The notes: generated by a model not told the origin, from the sequence alone. Positions 35,418 through 48,058 are shown, counted from the first letter of the stretch. The stretch: DNA of 64,000 nucleotides from an uncultured Hyphomicrobiales bacterium (GCA_903825465.1 CAIKAR010000018.1:23185-87184), one strand, 5' to 3'. Translations and numbers: made by a program.

Positions 35418-36434
35418 CTAGCGGCCCAGCGCCTTCTTCAATCGATCGACGACCTCGGCCGGCGACGACAGCGATTTCCTTAACAGGGCGTCAACCTCGT
35501 CGCCCGACACCAGATCGACCTCGATGTTGCCGCGCTGGGCTTCCTCGATAAAAGCCGGGTCGCGCATCGTTTCCGCGAAAGCGTCCCGCAGGATTTTGGC
35601 GCGCGCCGGCGGCAGGCCGGGCGGGGCGAGAAACGGACGGCCGATGGTTTCGCGCGCCAGCAACAGTTCCATCGCCTGGCGACTGACGGGATCGGCGACC
35701 TTCTCGCGTATGCGGGGAACATCGGGCGCTTCGGGAATCGGTTTTTGGCCGGTCTGAAATAGCAGGTTGATCTTCTTGTCGCGCACCCAGTCGGGATGCA
35801 GCGCGAGGATGGCGCTCCACGACCAATAGGCGAGGCCGTCGAGTTCGCCCGTCTCCATCTGCAGCGCGGCTTCCGAGGTGTCGCGATAGCCGGAGATGAT
35901 CTTGAACTTCGTGCCGGCGAGGTTGTTGTAGGCGCGCGGCATTATTTCGGAATCCGCGCCGACGCCGGAGCCCGGCACCAGCAACTGGGTTTTCATCAGG
36001 TCTTCGAACGTCTTCACCTTCGAGGTGTGCCACGACAAGGCCATGGTGTTTTCACGGTTCATGCTGCCGATCCAGGTGAACTGAAGTGGATCGAAGTGAT
36101 TGTCCTGTCCGAGCATGCTTTCGAAGGCGAGGCCGCGGCCGATGGTGCCGAACGCCGTGCCGTCCTTCGCCGCGATGCGATTGAGATAATCCACTTCCTT
36201 CAAGCCGCCGGCGCCGACCATGTATTGCGTGACGAAAAGGGGATGGCCCGGGATGTGGTCGCTCATATGGTGGGAGAGCAGGCGGGCGTAGGTGTCGTAG
36301 GTCGAGCCGGCGCCCGAATAGACGAGCATCGAAATCTGCTTGCCCTTGTAGAACTCGTCGGGCGCCTGCGCGCGGGCCGCGCCGCCGAACAGAGCGAAGA
36401 CGGCGACCGCCGCGCGGCAAAACATCTGGGTCAT
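35418..36434 (-). CDS. TctC/Bug-family periplasmic solute-binding protein
   Basis: The 338-residue protein starts at ATG 36434, which has GAGGAA upstream. The signal peptide ends near AARA-QA. DEFYKGKQISMLVYSGAGSTY and FVTQYMVGAG replace the more usual loops, with ENTMALSWHTSKVKTFEDL and TSEAALQMETGELDGLAYWS later. It is the second of a tandem pair, 7 bp after its neighbour. The ligand is unknown. Confidence 0.88.
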   Translation of the reverse strand: MTQMFCRAAVAVFALFGGAARAQAPDEFYKGKQISMLVYSGAGSTYDTYARLLSHHMSDHIPGHPLFVTQYMVGAGGLKEVDYLNRIAAKDGTAFGTIGRGLAFESMLGQDNHFDPLQFTWIGSMNRENTMALSWHTSKVKTFEDLMKTQLLVPGSGVGADSEIMPRAYNNLAGTKFKIISGYRDTSEAALQMETGELDGLAYWSWSAILALHPDWVRDKKINLLFQTGQKPIPEAPDVPRIREKVADPVSRQAMELLLARETIGRPFLAPPGLPPARAKILRDAFAETMRDPAFIEEAQRGNIEVDLVSGDEVDALLRKSLSSPAEVVDRLKKALGR

Positions 36435-36441
36435 GCGTTCC

Positions 36442-37452
36442 TCATTGCGGGCCCATCCACTCCCGCACCGCTTTAACGATTTCGGGCGGATACGCATAGG
36501 CCTTGCGCAGCCGGGCGCCCATGTCGGCGGCGTCGACGAAATTGAATGTGAAGCTGTTGCGCGCGAGGTCGGCCCTAAGAGCGGGGTCGGCGGCGGTCGC
36601 GGCCAGGGCGGCGCTTATTTCCGCGACGCGTTCGTCGGGAACGCGGGGCGGCATCAGCACGGGGCGATCCAGGAATTGCGTCGTCATCATCAGCTCGATC
36701 TGCTGGCGAACGGACTCGTCCTTCGTCAACTCCAGAACGCTCGGCGCGTCGGGATAGTCCGGCAGGCGCCGCTCGGCGAAGACGACCGGCACGTTCACGC
36801 GTTTGTTGGCGATCCAGTCCGGACGCATGGCCTTGTAGGTGTTGAGATGCGTGCCGCAGCGGCCCTCGATTTCGCCGCGCTCGACCGCGAGGTCGATCTC
36901 CGTGCCCGAGTGGTAGCCGCCGATCACCTTGATTTTGGCGCCGAAGAACTTGTTCAGCATCGCCGGATAGACCTCGGTCGGCGAGCCCACGCCCTGGCTT
37001 CCGACGAGCGTTTCCCGCGCTTGCATGTCGGCCCAGGTCTTGGTCGGCGACGTGTGCCAGATCGTGCAAACGCCATCGGCGCGGTCGAGCGCGCCGAGCC
37101 AGTTGAACCTCATGGCGTCGAAACGCGCGCCGGCGCTGCCCCACAGAGGCGCGAGGGGGATCGTCGCGTGCACAAGGCCCATGGTCAAGCCATCCGCCGG
37201 CGCCTGCGTGTAAAGATAGTTCGTGGCCAAAAGTCCGCCCGCGCCAGGCATGCTTTCGACAACGAAGCCCGGGCCGCCCTCGATGTGTTCGGCGAGATGG
37301 CGCGACAGGGCGCGCGCGTATTCCATGTAGCCGCCGGCCACGCCGGTCGAGATGACGATGCGGATTGTCTTGCCCTTGTAGAAGGGTTCCGCGCGCGCCG
37401 ACGCGGGCGCGAAGCCCAGCGCGGCCAGGGCGGCGAATACCAGACGTTTCAT
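36442..37452 (-). CDS. TctC/Bug-family periplasmic solute-binding protein
   Basis: The protein has 336 residues from ATG 37452; an ATG five codons earlier is an alternative. The signal peptide ends near ASARA-EP, followed by FYKGKTIRIVISTGVAGGY and VVESMPGAGGLLATNYL. The middle has TEIDLAVERGEIEGRCGTH. It lies directly before another TctC gene on the same strand and is divergent from a VOC protein gene. Confidence 0.88.
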   Translation of the reverse strand: MKRLVFAALAALGFAPASARAEPFYKGKTIRIVISTGVAGGYMEYARALSRHLAEHIEGGPGFVVESMPGAGGLLATNYLYTQAPADGLTMGLVHATIPLAPLWGSAGARFDAMRFNWLGALDRADGVCTIWHTSPTKTWADMQARETLVGSQGVGSPTEVYPAMLNKFFGAKIKVIGGYHSGTEIDLAVERGEIEGRCGTHLNTYKAMRPDWIANKRVNVPVVFAERRLPDYPDAPSVLELTKDESVRQQIELMMTTQFLDRPVLMPPRVPDERVAEISAALAATAADPALRADLARNSFTFNFVDAADMGARLRKAYAYPPEIVKAVREWMGPQ

Positions 37453-37623
37453 CCCGCGATGTCTCAAACAACCAAGGGCCGGCGAAAGACCAAGGCGGTT
37501 TCGCCGCGAGCCCCGGGGGTATTAGGTCGCAAAACCGCGCCCGCGGCAAGCGCGGCGGCCCCGCCAACCCCCACGCCTTGGAAATCGACGCGTTCTCTTT
37601 GGGGGCATTGCCGTCATGATGTC

Positions 37624-37645
37624 ATTGTTGCACGATAGCAACGAT
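37624..37645. promoter_or_regulatory. Inverted repeat in a divergent promoter region
   Basis: ATTGTTGC (37624-37631), ACGATA and GCAACGAT (37638-37645) match in 7 of 8 pairs. It sits 41 bp before the VOC gene and 172 bp before the divergent TctC gene, in an A+T-richer patch, a fitting place for an operator. No regulator gene is adjacent. The rest of the 233-bp gap shows nothing clear. Confidence 0.4.
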
Positions 37646-37685
37646 GGCCGTTCGCTGGAAGCGGGCGGGATTCGCGGAGGTTTTC

Positions 37686-38465
37686 ATGCCCAGGTCCCAC
37701 GGTTCATTCGTCTGGCACGAATTGATGACAAGCGACATCGACGCCGCGCAGGCGTTTTATGAGAAAGCGGTCGGTTGGACGGGCAAGAGCGCCGGAATGA
37801 CGGGCATGGACTACCGGATATTCAGCGCCGGCGAGACGATGGTGGCGGGCCTCATGTCCATCCCCGAGGAAGCCGCGAAAATGGGCGTCCCTCCAAACTG
37901 GACCGGCTACGTCGGCGTCGCGGACGTCGATGCCTCCACGGCGAAGATCAAAGCGCTTGGCGGCAAGGTCTACAAAGAGCCCACGGACATTCCTGGCGTC
38001 GGGCGCTTCTCGGTCGTCGCCGATCCACAGGGCGCGGTGTTTCAGCTGTTCAAGACCGTCACCGAGCCGGAGAGCTATCCCGCGCCCGACACCCCCGGCC
38101 TGGTTGGCTGGAACGAGCTTTACGCCGTCGATATCGAGAAGGTGTTTCCCTTCTACGCGGAAATCTGCGGTTGGAAGAAACTCGACGCCATCGACATGGG
38201 CCCGATGGGCACGTACCAGATCTACGGCAACGCCGATCAGGCGCTGGGCGGCATGATGAACAAGCCGGCGCACATGCCGATGGCTTGCTGGTTGTTTTAT
38301 GTCAACACGGCCGATGTGGACGCCGCGCTCGCCCGCGTCGCCGGGGCCAAGGGCAAACTCGTCAACGGGCCGATGCAGGTGCCGGGCGGCCACTGGATAG
38401 CCCAGGCCACCGATCCGCAGGGCGCGTTTTTCGCGGTTGTCGGCCAGCGGCCGAACGCCGCCTGA
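37686..38465 (+). CDS. Double VOC (glyoxalase-fold) protein
   Basis: The 259-residue protein starts at ATG 37686, with GGAGG upstream. It has two tandem vicinal-oxygen-chelate domains: SFVWHELMTSDIDAAQAFYE (residues about 6-25) to DPQGAVFQLFK, and LVGWNELYAVDIEKVFPFYA (about 135-154) to DPQGAFFAVVG. This CFP30-like two-domain layout is common in actinobacteria and Rhizobiales. The metal His and Glu positions seem incomplete in the second half. The function is unknown. Confidence 0.85.
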   Translation: MPRSHGSFVWHELMTSDIDAAQAFYEKAVGWTGKSAGMTGMDYRIFSAGETMVAGLMSIPEEAAKMGVPPNWTGYVGVADVDASTAKIKALGGKVYKEPTDIPGVGRFSVVADPQGAVFQLFKTVTEPESYPAPDTPGLVGWNELYAVDIEKVFPFYAEICGWKKLDAIDMGPMGTYQIYGNADQALGGMMNKPAHMPMACWLFYVNTADVDAALARVAGAKGKLVNGPMQVPGGHWIAQATDPQGAFFAVVGQRPNAA

Positions 38466-38648
38466 CCCCTGGACGGGCGGGGGGCCGGAGGGCTCCCGCC
38501 ATCCGCCGGGGAGGCTGCCAGCGGACGCGCCGGAGTGGGGACAGGCCGTTCTATTTTCGTGCAATTCACCGGGGTTTTCTGCTAGATTGGCCATCTCGAA
38601 TCGAGCCGCGCCCGCGCGGTCTCGTTCGCCCGATGGAAAGCCGCTTAA

Positions 38649-41132
<2,484 letters not shown>

Positions 41133-41142
41133 GGGCGCGCCC

Positions 41143-41170
41143 TTCCATTCCCGCCGCAATACTGTATAAG
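41143..41170 (+). promoter_or_regulatory. Possible rpsO promoter
   Basis: TTCCAT (41143-41148), a 16-bp spacer and TATAAG (41165-41170) lie 116 bp before rpsO, in the gap after gyrB. The -10 is good and the -35 is weak. Confidence 0.35.
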
Positions 41171-41285
41171 CCGCGCAACCGCGCCGGGGCGTTTCCCGGA
41201 GCGGACCGCTTTGGTTCGACCGCGCTGGACGACATCCCGGCCCGGCCATTCCTTGCGGAAAACCCCCAACACAAGGATGAATACG

Positions 41286-41555
41286 ATGTCGATCACAGCC
41301 GAGCGCAAAACCGCGCTTGTGAAGGAATACGCCACCAAGGCGAATGACACGGGCTCGCCCGAGGTTCAGGTCGCGATCCTCTCGGAGCGCATCAACAACC
41401 TCACCGGCCACTTCAAGACCCACGTCAAGGACAACCACTCGCGCCGGGGCCTGCTCAAGCTCGTCTCCCAGCGCCGCCAGTTGCTCGACTACGTCAAGAA
41501 GCAGGACGAGGCGCGTTACAAGTCCATCATCGAGCGGCTTGGCATTCGTCGTTAA
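41286..41555 (+). CDS. rpsO: 30S ribosomal protein S15
   Basis: The 89-residue protein is the exact usual length from ATG 41286, which has AAGGA upstream. It carries the S15 signature in [18 protein letters not shown] and [21 protein letters not shown]15 binds the central domain of 16S rRNA. The rpsO-pnp order is the classic bacterial arrangement, here with a terminator between. Confidence 0.98.
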   Translation: MSITAERKTALVKEYATKANDTGSPEVQVAILSERINNLTGHFKTHVKDNHSRRGLLKLVSQRRQLLDYVKKQDEARYKSIIERLGIRR

Positions 41556-41563
41556 CAGCCATC

Positions 41564-41597
41564 CGGCCGCGCGAGGGCGCGTGGCCGCCCGCTTTTT
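41564..41597 (+). terminator. Rho-independent terminator after rpsO
   Basis: A 10-bp stem (41564-41573 with 41578-41587, one G-T pair) and a 4-nt loop are followed by TTTTT at 41593-41597. In E. coli the same interval also holds an RNase III site that controls pnp; the remaining 176 bp here show no clear second hairpin. Confidence 0.65.
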
Positions 41598-41773
41598 CGC
41601 CATCGCGGAAAAGCCGGAGCGGCGGCATGGGGCCGTCGTTCCAAAATCGGAAAGCCCGCGCCATGGCAGGATCGCCGGACGCCGCCCGTTTCGAGCCCGT
41701 TGGGGTTCGCGGCGGCGTCTCGCCGTCTTGCCAATGGCCGTTCGCGTTCCGAACGCCATGAAAGAAGGCACAT

Positions 41774-43912
41774 ATGTTTGAAATACACCGTGAAGAACTG
41801 GACTGGGCCGGCCGCAAGTTGACCCTCGAAACGGGCCGCGTGGCCCGGCAGGCCGACGGCGCCGTTTGGGCGACCTACGGAGAAACCACGCTGCTGGCGA
41901 CCGTCGTTTCGGCCAAATCGCCCAAAGTGGGGCTGGATTTCTTCCCGCTCACCGTCAACTACCAAGAGAAGACTTTCGCCGCGGGGCGCATTCCCGGCGG
42001 CTATTTCAAGCGCGAGGGACGCCCGTCCGAGAAGGAGACGCTGGTCTCCCGCCTGATCGACCGCCCGATCCGCCCGCTGTTCCCGCACGGCTATCGCAAC
42101 GACACGCAGGTCGTTGTCACGGTGCTGTCGCACGACCTCGAAAACGATCCGGACGTTCTCGCGATGATCGCGACCTCCGCGGCGCTGACGCTGTCGGGCG
42201 TGCCCTTCATGGGGCCGATCGGCGGCGCGCGCGTCGGCCGGATCAACGGCGAATTGAAGCTCAATCCGACCATCGACGAAATGAAGACCTCGACGCTCGA
42301 CCTCGTCGTCGCGGGCACCGCCGACGCCGTGCTGATGGTTGAATCCGAAGCGCAGGAACTGTCGGAAGAGACCATGCTGGCGGCCGTCATGACCGGCCAC
42401 CGCGGCTTCCAGCCCGTCATCGACGCGATCATCCGCCTCGCTGAGAAGGCGGCGAAGGAGCCGCGCAATTTCGCCCCGCCGGACGCTTCGGCGGTCGAAC
42501 ACGCGGTCGCCACGGTCGCCGAAGCCGAATTGCGCGAGGCCTACAAGATCACCGCCAAGGCGCAGCGCTACAGCTCCGTCGACGCGGTGAAGGCGAAGGT
42601 CAACGCCGCCCTGCTGCCGGAAGGCGGCGAGGCCAAGTTCGACAAGCAGAAGGTCGGCGAGGCCTTTCACGACCTGCAAGCCAAGGTCGTGCGCAACAAC
42701 ATTCTTGACACCGGCGTGCGCATCGATGGCCGCGACGTTCGCACCGTGCGCCCCATTCTGGCGCAGGTCGGCGTGCTGCCGCGCACCCACGGGTCGGCGT
42801 TGTTCACCCGCGGCGAAACGCAGGCGCTTGTCGTCGCGACGCTCGGCACCGGCGAGGACGAGCAATATATCGACTCGCTCGAGGGCACGTACAAGGAGCG
42901 CTTTCTGCTCCACTACAACTTCCCTCCCTACAGCGTCGGCGAGACCGGCCGCATGGGCTCGCCGGGCCGCCGCGAAATCGGCCACGGCAAGCTCGCCTGG
43001 CGCGCCATCCGCCCGATGCTGCCAACGGCGGCGGAGTTCCCTTACACCGTTCGCGTGGTGTCGGAGATCACCGAGTCCAACGGATCATCGTCGATGGCGA
43101 CGGTGTGCGGCGCCTCTCTGTCGCTGATGGACGCCGGCGTGCCCCTGAAGCGCCCGACGGCGGGCATCGCCATGGGCCTCATCCTCGAAGGCGCGCGCTA
43201 CGCGGTGCTGTCGGACATTCTCGGCGACGAGGACCACCTCGGCGACATGGACTTCAAGGTGGCCGGCACGTCGGAAGGCGTCACTTCGCTGCAGATGGAC
43301 ATCAAGATCGCCGGCATCACCGAGGAGATCATGAAGGTCGCGCTCGCTCAGGCGAAGGATGGCCGTCTGCACATCCTCGGCGAGATGAACAAGGCCCTGA
43401 CCGGCGCGCGCGCCGAACTCGGCGAGTTCGCGCCGCGCATCGAGACGCTGAAAATCCCGACCGACAAGATCCGCGAAGTCATTGGCACCGGCGGCAAGGT
43501 GATCCGCGAAATCGTCGAGAAGACCGGCGCCAAGATCAACATCGACGACGACGGCACGGTGAAGGTGGCGTCGAGCGACGGCAACTCGATCAAGGCCGCG
43601 ATCAAGTGGATCAAGTCGATCGCCAGCGATCCGGAAGTGGGCCAAGTCTACGACGGCACGGTGGTGAAGACGACGGATTTCGGCGCCTTCGTCAACTTCT
43701 TCGGCGCCAAGGACGGCCTCGTCCACATCTCGCAGCTCGCCAAGACGCGCGTCAACAAAACCACCGACATCGTCAAGGAAGGCGACAAGGTGAAAGTGAA
43801 GCTGATGGGCTTCGACGACCGCGGCAAGGTGCGCCTCTCCATGCGCGTCGTCGACCAGGCGACGGGCGAGGACATCGAGGGCAAGGACGGAGCGCCGCCG
43901 TCGGCGGAATAA
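41774..43912 (+). CDS. pnp: Polyribonucleotide nucleotidyltransferase (PNPase)
   Basis: The 712-residue protein is a 3'-5' phosphorolytic exoribonuclease of the degradosome. It has two RNase PH domains ([40 protein letters not shown]). The KH domain has [20 protein letters not shown] (about residues 563-582). The S1 domain has [23 protein letters not shown] 41774 follows GAAGG. Confidence 0.98.
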   Translation: MFEIHREELDWAGRKLTLETGRVARQADGAVWATYGETTLLATVVSAKSPKVGLDFFPLTVNYQEKTFAAGRIPGGYFKREGRPSEKETLVSRLIDRPIRPLFPHGYRNDTQVVVTVLSHDLENDPDVLAMIATSAALTLSGVPFMGPIGGARVGRINGELKLNPTIDEMKTSTLDLVVAGTADAVLMVESEAQELSEETMLAAVMTGHRGFQPVIDAIIRLAEKAAKEPRNFAPPDASAVEHAVATVAEAELREAYKITAKAQRYSSVDAVKAKVNAALLPEGGEAKFDKQKVGEAFHDLQAKVVRNNILDTGVRIDGRDVRTVRPILAQVGVLPRTHGSALFTRGETQALVVATLGTGEDEQYIDSLEGTYKERFLLHYNFPPYSVGETGRMGSPGRREIGHGKLAWRAIRPMLPTAAEFPYTVRVVSEITESNGSSSMATVCGASLSLMDAGVPLKRPTAGIAMGLILEGARYAVLSDILGDEDHLGDMDFKVAGTSEGVTSLQMDIKIAGITEEIMKVALAQAKDGRLHILGEMNKALTGARAELGEFAPRIETLKIPTDKIREVIGTGGKVIREIVEKTGAKINIDDDGTVKVASSDGNSIKAAIKWIKSIASDPEVGQVYDGTVVKTTDFGAFVNFFGAKDGLVHISQLAKTRVNKTTDIVKEGDKVKVKLMGFDDRGKVRLSMRVVDQATGEDIEGKDGAPPSAE

Positions 43913-43950
43913 GGCTTCGCGGGCGTCCGCCAACAAGCGAAAATGAAAAG

Positions 43951-43977
43951 CGGCGCCGCGAGGCGCCGTTTTTTTTT
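43951..43977 (+). terminator. Rho-independent terminator of pnp
   Basis: CGGCGCC (43951-43957), a 4-nt loop and GGCGCCG (43962-43968) are followed by about nine T. It lies 38 bp after the pnp stop. The following 211 bp up to 44189 show no further feature. Confidence 0.9.
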
Positions 43978-44188
43978 AGCGGATTGGCCCGGACCGGCAT
44001 TCCACGGGTTCTTTTCCAAATGCGTAAAATTCGACGGGATCGACAAACCAGCCGTCATCCCTGCGGCGCGAAACGCCGTCGGAAACGTCCTGTTCACCGC
44101 GTTTTTTAGCGCTCCAGCCTCCATCCGAGCCGCATTGTCCGCGTCAGAGAGGGCCAACCCTCCGGCGTGAACAGGGCGGTAGGCGGAT

Positions 44189-44680
44189 ATGAACGGCTCG
44201 GCAATCGAACACGCGATCATCTGGAATCCCGACGCCCGCGCGGAAAACCACGAGCGGGAGGTTTCCTTCGACCGGGAGCGCGTCGTCATCGCGCGCCGCT
44301 TTCAGGGCGTGCGGATGCGCGTCAACGTCCCAACCCGGGCCTATCGCGGGGTGGTCCTCACCCTGGATAAAACCGCCGCCGGCGGCGACCTCTTTCGCGT
44401 CAGCTTGTGGCACGGCGACCGGGATTTCTCCGTGACGCTGGCGGAAGCTCCGGACGACAGCGAAATTGTCGCGACGTGGAAATCATGGTCGGCCTTTTTC
44501 GGCCTGCCCAAGTTCGTCGAACGCGAGCCGGGTCTCCTCGAAGGCGTTGATCGCAGGCTTGGCCAGCTGGCGCTTGGCGCCGTCGGCGCGCCCCGCCGAC
44601 GCGGCGCGGCCATGAACGCGCGCCGCAGCCGTCGCCGCCTGCTCAGGAAAATGGGCGCTGTGGTCGCCCAGTCGAAATAG
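44189..44680 (+). CDS. DUF6101 family protein
   Basis: The 163-residue protein starts at ATG 44189, with AGGCGGA upstream. It has [20 protein letters not shown] and [15 protein letters not shown], then [19 protein letters not shown], a beta-rich domain I know as DUF6101 from Bradyrhizobium-like genomes. The C-terminus is very basic ([14 protein letters not shown]). The function is unknown. It meets ubiA stop-to-stop. Confidence 0.75.
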   Translation: MNGSAIEHAIIWNPDARAENHEREVSFDRERVVIARRFQGVRMRVNVPTRAYRGVVLTLDKTAAGGDLFRVSLWHGDRDFSVTLAEAPDDSEIVATWKSWSAFFGLPKFVEREPGLLEGVDRRLGQLALGAVGAPRRRGAAMNARRSRRRLLRKMGAVVAQSK

Positions 44681-45631
44681 TCAGGCCGCGCGCAAACACG
44701 CGTCGAGCGCCAGGCCAGCGAACAGCAATAGCCCGGCGTCCCGGTTGGCGCGAAAAAGCGCGAGGGCGCGGCGGGGATCGCCCGCGCGAATAGCCGCGAC
44801 TTGCCACGCGAGGTGCGCCGCGAAGGCCGTCACCCCTATGAAAGCCCACGCCCCGCCGCCCGCGAGCCACGCGGCGGCGACCGCGCAAGCCACCGCGCCC
44901 GCGTAAAAAAGTCCGACCCCTTCCCGGGCGCGCGCGCCGAACAGGCGGGCGGTCGAGCGCACGCCGACGATGGCGTCGTCGCGGGCGTCCTGCATGGCGT
45001 AGATCGTGTCGTAGCCAATGGTCCAGAAAATCGCGCTGGCGTAGAGCCATAGCGCCGGCGCCGCGAGCGCCGCGAACGCGCCGGCCCAACCCATGAGCGC
45101 GCCATAGGCGAAGGCGAAGCCGAGCACGAGTTGCGGCCACGATGTCACGCGCTTCATAAAGGGATAAATCGCCACGATCGCCAGCGAGCCCAACCCAAGC
45201 GCCACGGCGAACCAATTGAAGCTCGCAAGCACAAGCGCGCCCACAACAGCCTGCGCGACAAGAAACCGTTTCGCGGCCGAGACGCTCACGCGCCCCGAGG
45301 GCAGGGGGCGTCCGCGTGTGCGTTCAACGCCCGCGTCGATGTGGCGATCAACGATGTCGTTGTAGGTCGAGCCGGCGCCCCGCATGGCGACGGCGCCGAT
45401 CAGGAACAACGCGAGATGCGCGAGGTTTGGCGCCCGCCCCGCGGCGACGCCGGCCAAGGCGCTCGACCACCAACAGGGCAACAGCAGCAGTTGCCAGCCG
45501 ATGGGCCGATCGAGGCGCGCGAGCTGGATATAGGGCCGCCACGCCGGAGGGGCGCGGCGCAGCAGCGCGTTGTCAATGGAGTCGGGCAGGGTCGCCGGCG
45601 CGGGAGCGTTCGGTCCCGCCGTTTGGCTCAC
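44681..45631 (-). CDS. ubiA: 4-hydroxybenzoate polyprenyltransferase
   Basis: The 316-residue protein starts at GTG 45631, which overlaps the stop of the preceding gene. It is an inner-membrane prenyltransferase that attaches the isoprenoid chain to 4-hydroxybenzoate in ubiquinone synthesis. The two aspartate motifs are STYNDIVDRHID (near residue 92) and MQDARDDAIVGVRS (near 215). RLDRPIGWQLLLLPCWWS is the usual N-terminal substrate loop. About eight helices are seen. Confidence 0.95.
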   Translation of the reverse strand: MSQTAGPNAPAPATLPDSIDNALLRRAPPAWRPYIQLARLDRPIGWQLLLLPCWWSSALAGVAAGRAPNLAHLALFLIGAVAMRGAGSTYNDIVDRHIDAGVERTRGRPLPSGRVSVSAAKRFLVAQAVVGALVLASFNWFAVALGLGSLAIVAIYPFMKRVTSWPQLVLGFAFAYGALMGWAGAFAALAAPALWLYASAIFWTIGYDTIYAMQDARDDAIVGVRSTARLFGARAREGVGLFYAGAVACAVAAAWLAGGGAWAFIGVTAFAAHLAWQVAAIRAGDPRRALALFRANRDAGLLLFAGLALDACLRAA

Positions 45632-46284
45632 AACGGGCCGGCGGGCAGTTTCACCTGGGGTTGCGCGCCGGCGCCGCCGCCTTGCGCCTGCATCTCCATT
45701 TGCTTTTTCGCTTGGGCCGCGAACGCGCAGGCGCGCTGGGCGAATTGCGGCGTTTTGGCGAAGGCCGTCGTCATCTGTTCGACGATCTGGTCGGGAATGC
45801 CGCACCCGTCCTTGTTCTTGAGCACCCAGGCTTTCATCTGGGCTTCGGTCACGGCCAGCGCTCGAAAACGTGGACAAGCCGCCGTCGCGTCCATCGGCTT
45901 GCCCTTGCCCGCCTTGGCCAGCTCGTTGATCGACGCCATCTGGGCCTCGCGCTTCGACGTGAATTTCGCCATGCCGGCCTGGCAGGCGGAGTCGGGACCG
46001 GGGCCAGCCATGCCGGGGGGGGCCGAGGCCTCTGGCGGCAGGCTCAACGTCGGCGGTTGTGATAATTCAGGCGGCTGCGACAAGGTTGGCGCGCCGCCGA
46101 TGCCTCCAATTCCGCCGACGCCCATGCCAGAGCCGTAAGATGGCGAAACCGGCGATTGCGCCAGAGCGCTGGCGCCCGCCGCGACAACCGCGATCAGCGC
46201 GACCCCGGCGAGAGCGAATTGGCGCTTTCCGCGCGCGCCAAGTCTTCCGGACGCGCAAAGTCTATTGAGGTTCGGATAAATCAT
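45628..46284 (-). CDS. Exported Pro/Gly-rich protein of unknown function
   Basis: The 218-residue protein starts at ATG 46284, with AGGCGGA upstream. A signal peptide or anchor (QFALAGVALIAVVAAGASAL) is followed by a Gly-rich stretch (GMGVGGIGGIGG) and proline repeats (LSQPPELSQPPTLSLPPE). The C-terminal helical domain has four Cys (SACQ, AACPRF, DGCG, RACAF). It ends in a 4-bp overlap with ubiA, which suggests translational coupling. Confidence 0.65.
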   Translation of the reverse strand: MIYPNLNRLCASGRLGARGKRQFALAGVALIAVVAAGASALAQSPVSPSYGSGMGVGGIGGIGGAPTLSQPPELSQPPTLSLPPEASAPPGMAGPGPDSACQAGMAKFTSKREAQMASINELAKAGKGKPMDATAACPRFRALAVTEAQMKAWVLKNKDGCGIPDQIVEQMTTAFAKTPQFAQRACAFAAQAKKQMEMQAQGGGAGAQPQVKLPAGPL

Positions 46285-46388
46285 AGAGTTGTCCGCCTGT
46301 TGGCCAGCGGCGCTTGTATCAAGCCCGGCGCGCGGCCTCAAGACCGGCGAATGGCGCCGGTTTGTGGCCGCGCCAAGGCGCCGAAACC

Positions 46389-47933
46389 CTATGGCGGCGC
46401 GCCCGCCGCGCATCCACCTTGAGCGGGCGGTGGCGAAACAGCCGCCCAAACAGACACTTCCAATCCCTCGCCCGGCTTGTCGGGATCGCCGACGCGCGTG
46501 CTTCCGGTGTCGCGGAAACAATCGAGCAGGCCTGAGATTTCCGGATCACGGCGGCCCCACGCCACATAGTCGAACGGCTTGCGTTCGATCAGCAGCACAT
46601 CGGCGCGGCGTCGACGCAAATCCAGGGAGAGGTCCCGCCGCTGCGCTTCGACCATGGCGCGCAGGGCAGGCAGGCGCGCGGGGTCGAAGCCGTCGCTCGC
46701 AGCCAGCCCGCCGGCGTAATAAGGGATCATTCCGTTGAATTGCTGATCCGCCCAGACGCCGCCAACCGCGCGGGTTGTCGGAAACGAAACCGCCGGATCG
46801 GACGCCATCGTCATCACGCGCGGGTGGCTTTTCACGGCGAGGATTTTCGGGTGGATCGGCGAGAGGTCGACGCTGATCGCCTCCTGCCGCCAGCTTTGAA
46901 AAAAGAACGCCGCGCCGAGGGCCGCGATGGCGATATCGAGCCGTCCCGTCGATGGCCGCCGAACCGAGAGGACGGCGAGAAGGAGGATCGCAAGGCCGAG
47001 CGCCGGCAGAAAATGATACGGCCAACCCTTGCCCTGAATGACCGCCGCGGCGAGAAAGCCGGCGATCGCGGCGGCGGTGGCCAACACCCACGGCGTCATG
47101 GCCGCTTTTCCGCGCGATATCGCGAGAAAGGCCGCCATGCCCGCGAGTTCGAGCGCCAACATGGGAAAGGCGCCGAACAACATGCGCCAGACCGGCTGGC
47201 GAACCGAGATGTAAAGCGACAAAAGCGGCCCGAGATCGCGCCCGTAGGCGGGATAAAACAGCGGGATATGGGCGAGATAGGCGACGAGAACACCGCCAGC
47301 CACCAGGTTTTCCAGCTTGAAAAGCGTTTTCCAGGACCGCGTTGAAGCGGCCGAGACGCAGGTGGCGCCGGCCAGCGCCAACGCGAAATGCGGCTTGATC
47401 GCCAACGCCAGGCCGCCGCAAAGGCCGGCGACGACAGCCCAGCCGACCGGCGTCGGCGCGGCCTCTGCGCGGCGGATCGCGATGGTCATCCAGGGCAAGA
47501 AGGCGACGAGAGCGAGGTGCTCCCGCTGGCCGAAGGAATAGGCGGGCAAGACCAGCAAAACCGCCAGCGCCGCGGGCGCGAGCCACGGGTTCGAAAACTC
47601 CGGCGTTCGCGGCAGCCGCGGCGCGCACCACGCGACGCTGGCGATCGCCAGCGCGAAAACGACCACGTCGAGCGCCGCTTCCGGCGCCGCGCCGAAGAGC
47701 CGGCCTAGAAGCACAGCCGGCGCGTAGAGATAGATCGACATCGGCGGATTGGGTTCGGGAATATCGACATACAGCCGCGCGCCATCGATGACTTTCTCGG
47801 CGACCGTGATCAGCCATGAAACGTCGGTGTTGGCGGGGAGCAGGCGGCGACCGGCGATCCCGGCCGCGACGACGGCGAGGCTGGCGATAGCGGCCTGGCG
47901 CGCCGGCGTCGATGGCGTTGCGAAAATGGGCAC
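46389..47933 (-). CDS. Polytopic membrane protein, GT-C glycosyltransferase-like
   Basis: The 514-residue protein starts at GTG 47933 with no strong ribosome site. It has about ten hydrophobic segments. The first loop has YVDIPEPNPPMSIYLYAPAV, where an acidic pair before the second helix recalls family-39/83 glycosyltransferases. A soluble C-terminal part of about 130 residues follows (DLSPIHPKILAVKSHPRVMT, AVGGVWADQQFNGMI). Such proteins move lipid-linked sugars. The donor and acceptor are unknown and no other surface-polysaccharide genes are adjacent. Confidence 0.7.
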   Translation of the reverse strand: MPIFATPSTPARQAAIASLAVVAAGIAGRRLLPANTDVSWLITVAEKVIDGARLYVDIPEPNPPMSIYLYAPAVLLGRLFGAAPEAALDVVVFALAIASVAWCAPRLPRTPEFSNPWLAPAALAVLLVLPAYSFGQREHLALVAFLPWMTIAIRRAEAAPTPVGWAVVAGLCGGLALAIKPHFALALAGATCVSAASTRSWKTLFKLENLVAGGVLVAYLAHIPLFYPAYGRDLGPLLSLYISVRQPVWRMLFGAFPMLALELAGMAAFLAISRGKAAMTPWVLATAAAIAGFLAAAVIQGKGWPYHFLPALGLAILLLAVLSVRRPSTGRLDIAIAALGAAFFFQSWRQEAISVDLSPIHPKILAVKSHPRVMTMASDPAVSFPTTRAVGGVWADQQFNGMIPYYAGGLAASDGFDPARLPALRAMVEAQRRDLSLDLRRRRADVLLIERKPFDYVAWGRRDPEISGLLDCFRDTGSTRVGDPDKPGEGLEVSVWAAVSPPPAQGGCAAGAPP

Positions 47934-48058
47934 GCGGGCAGCTTAGGGGCGCGGCGTAAAGGCGCCGTTAACCCCACCTTGCCACCGGCGGGGAACGCGC
48001 GCTACCTTGGCTTGCCGCGCGGGGGCGCGAGCCAGAAAATTGATCGAGGGCGGGGAAC

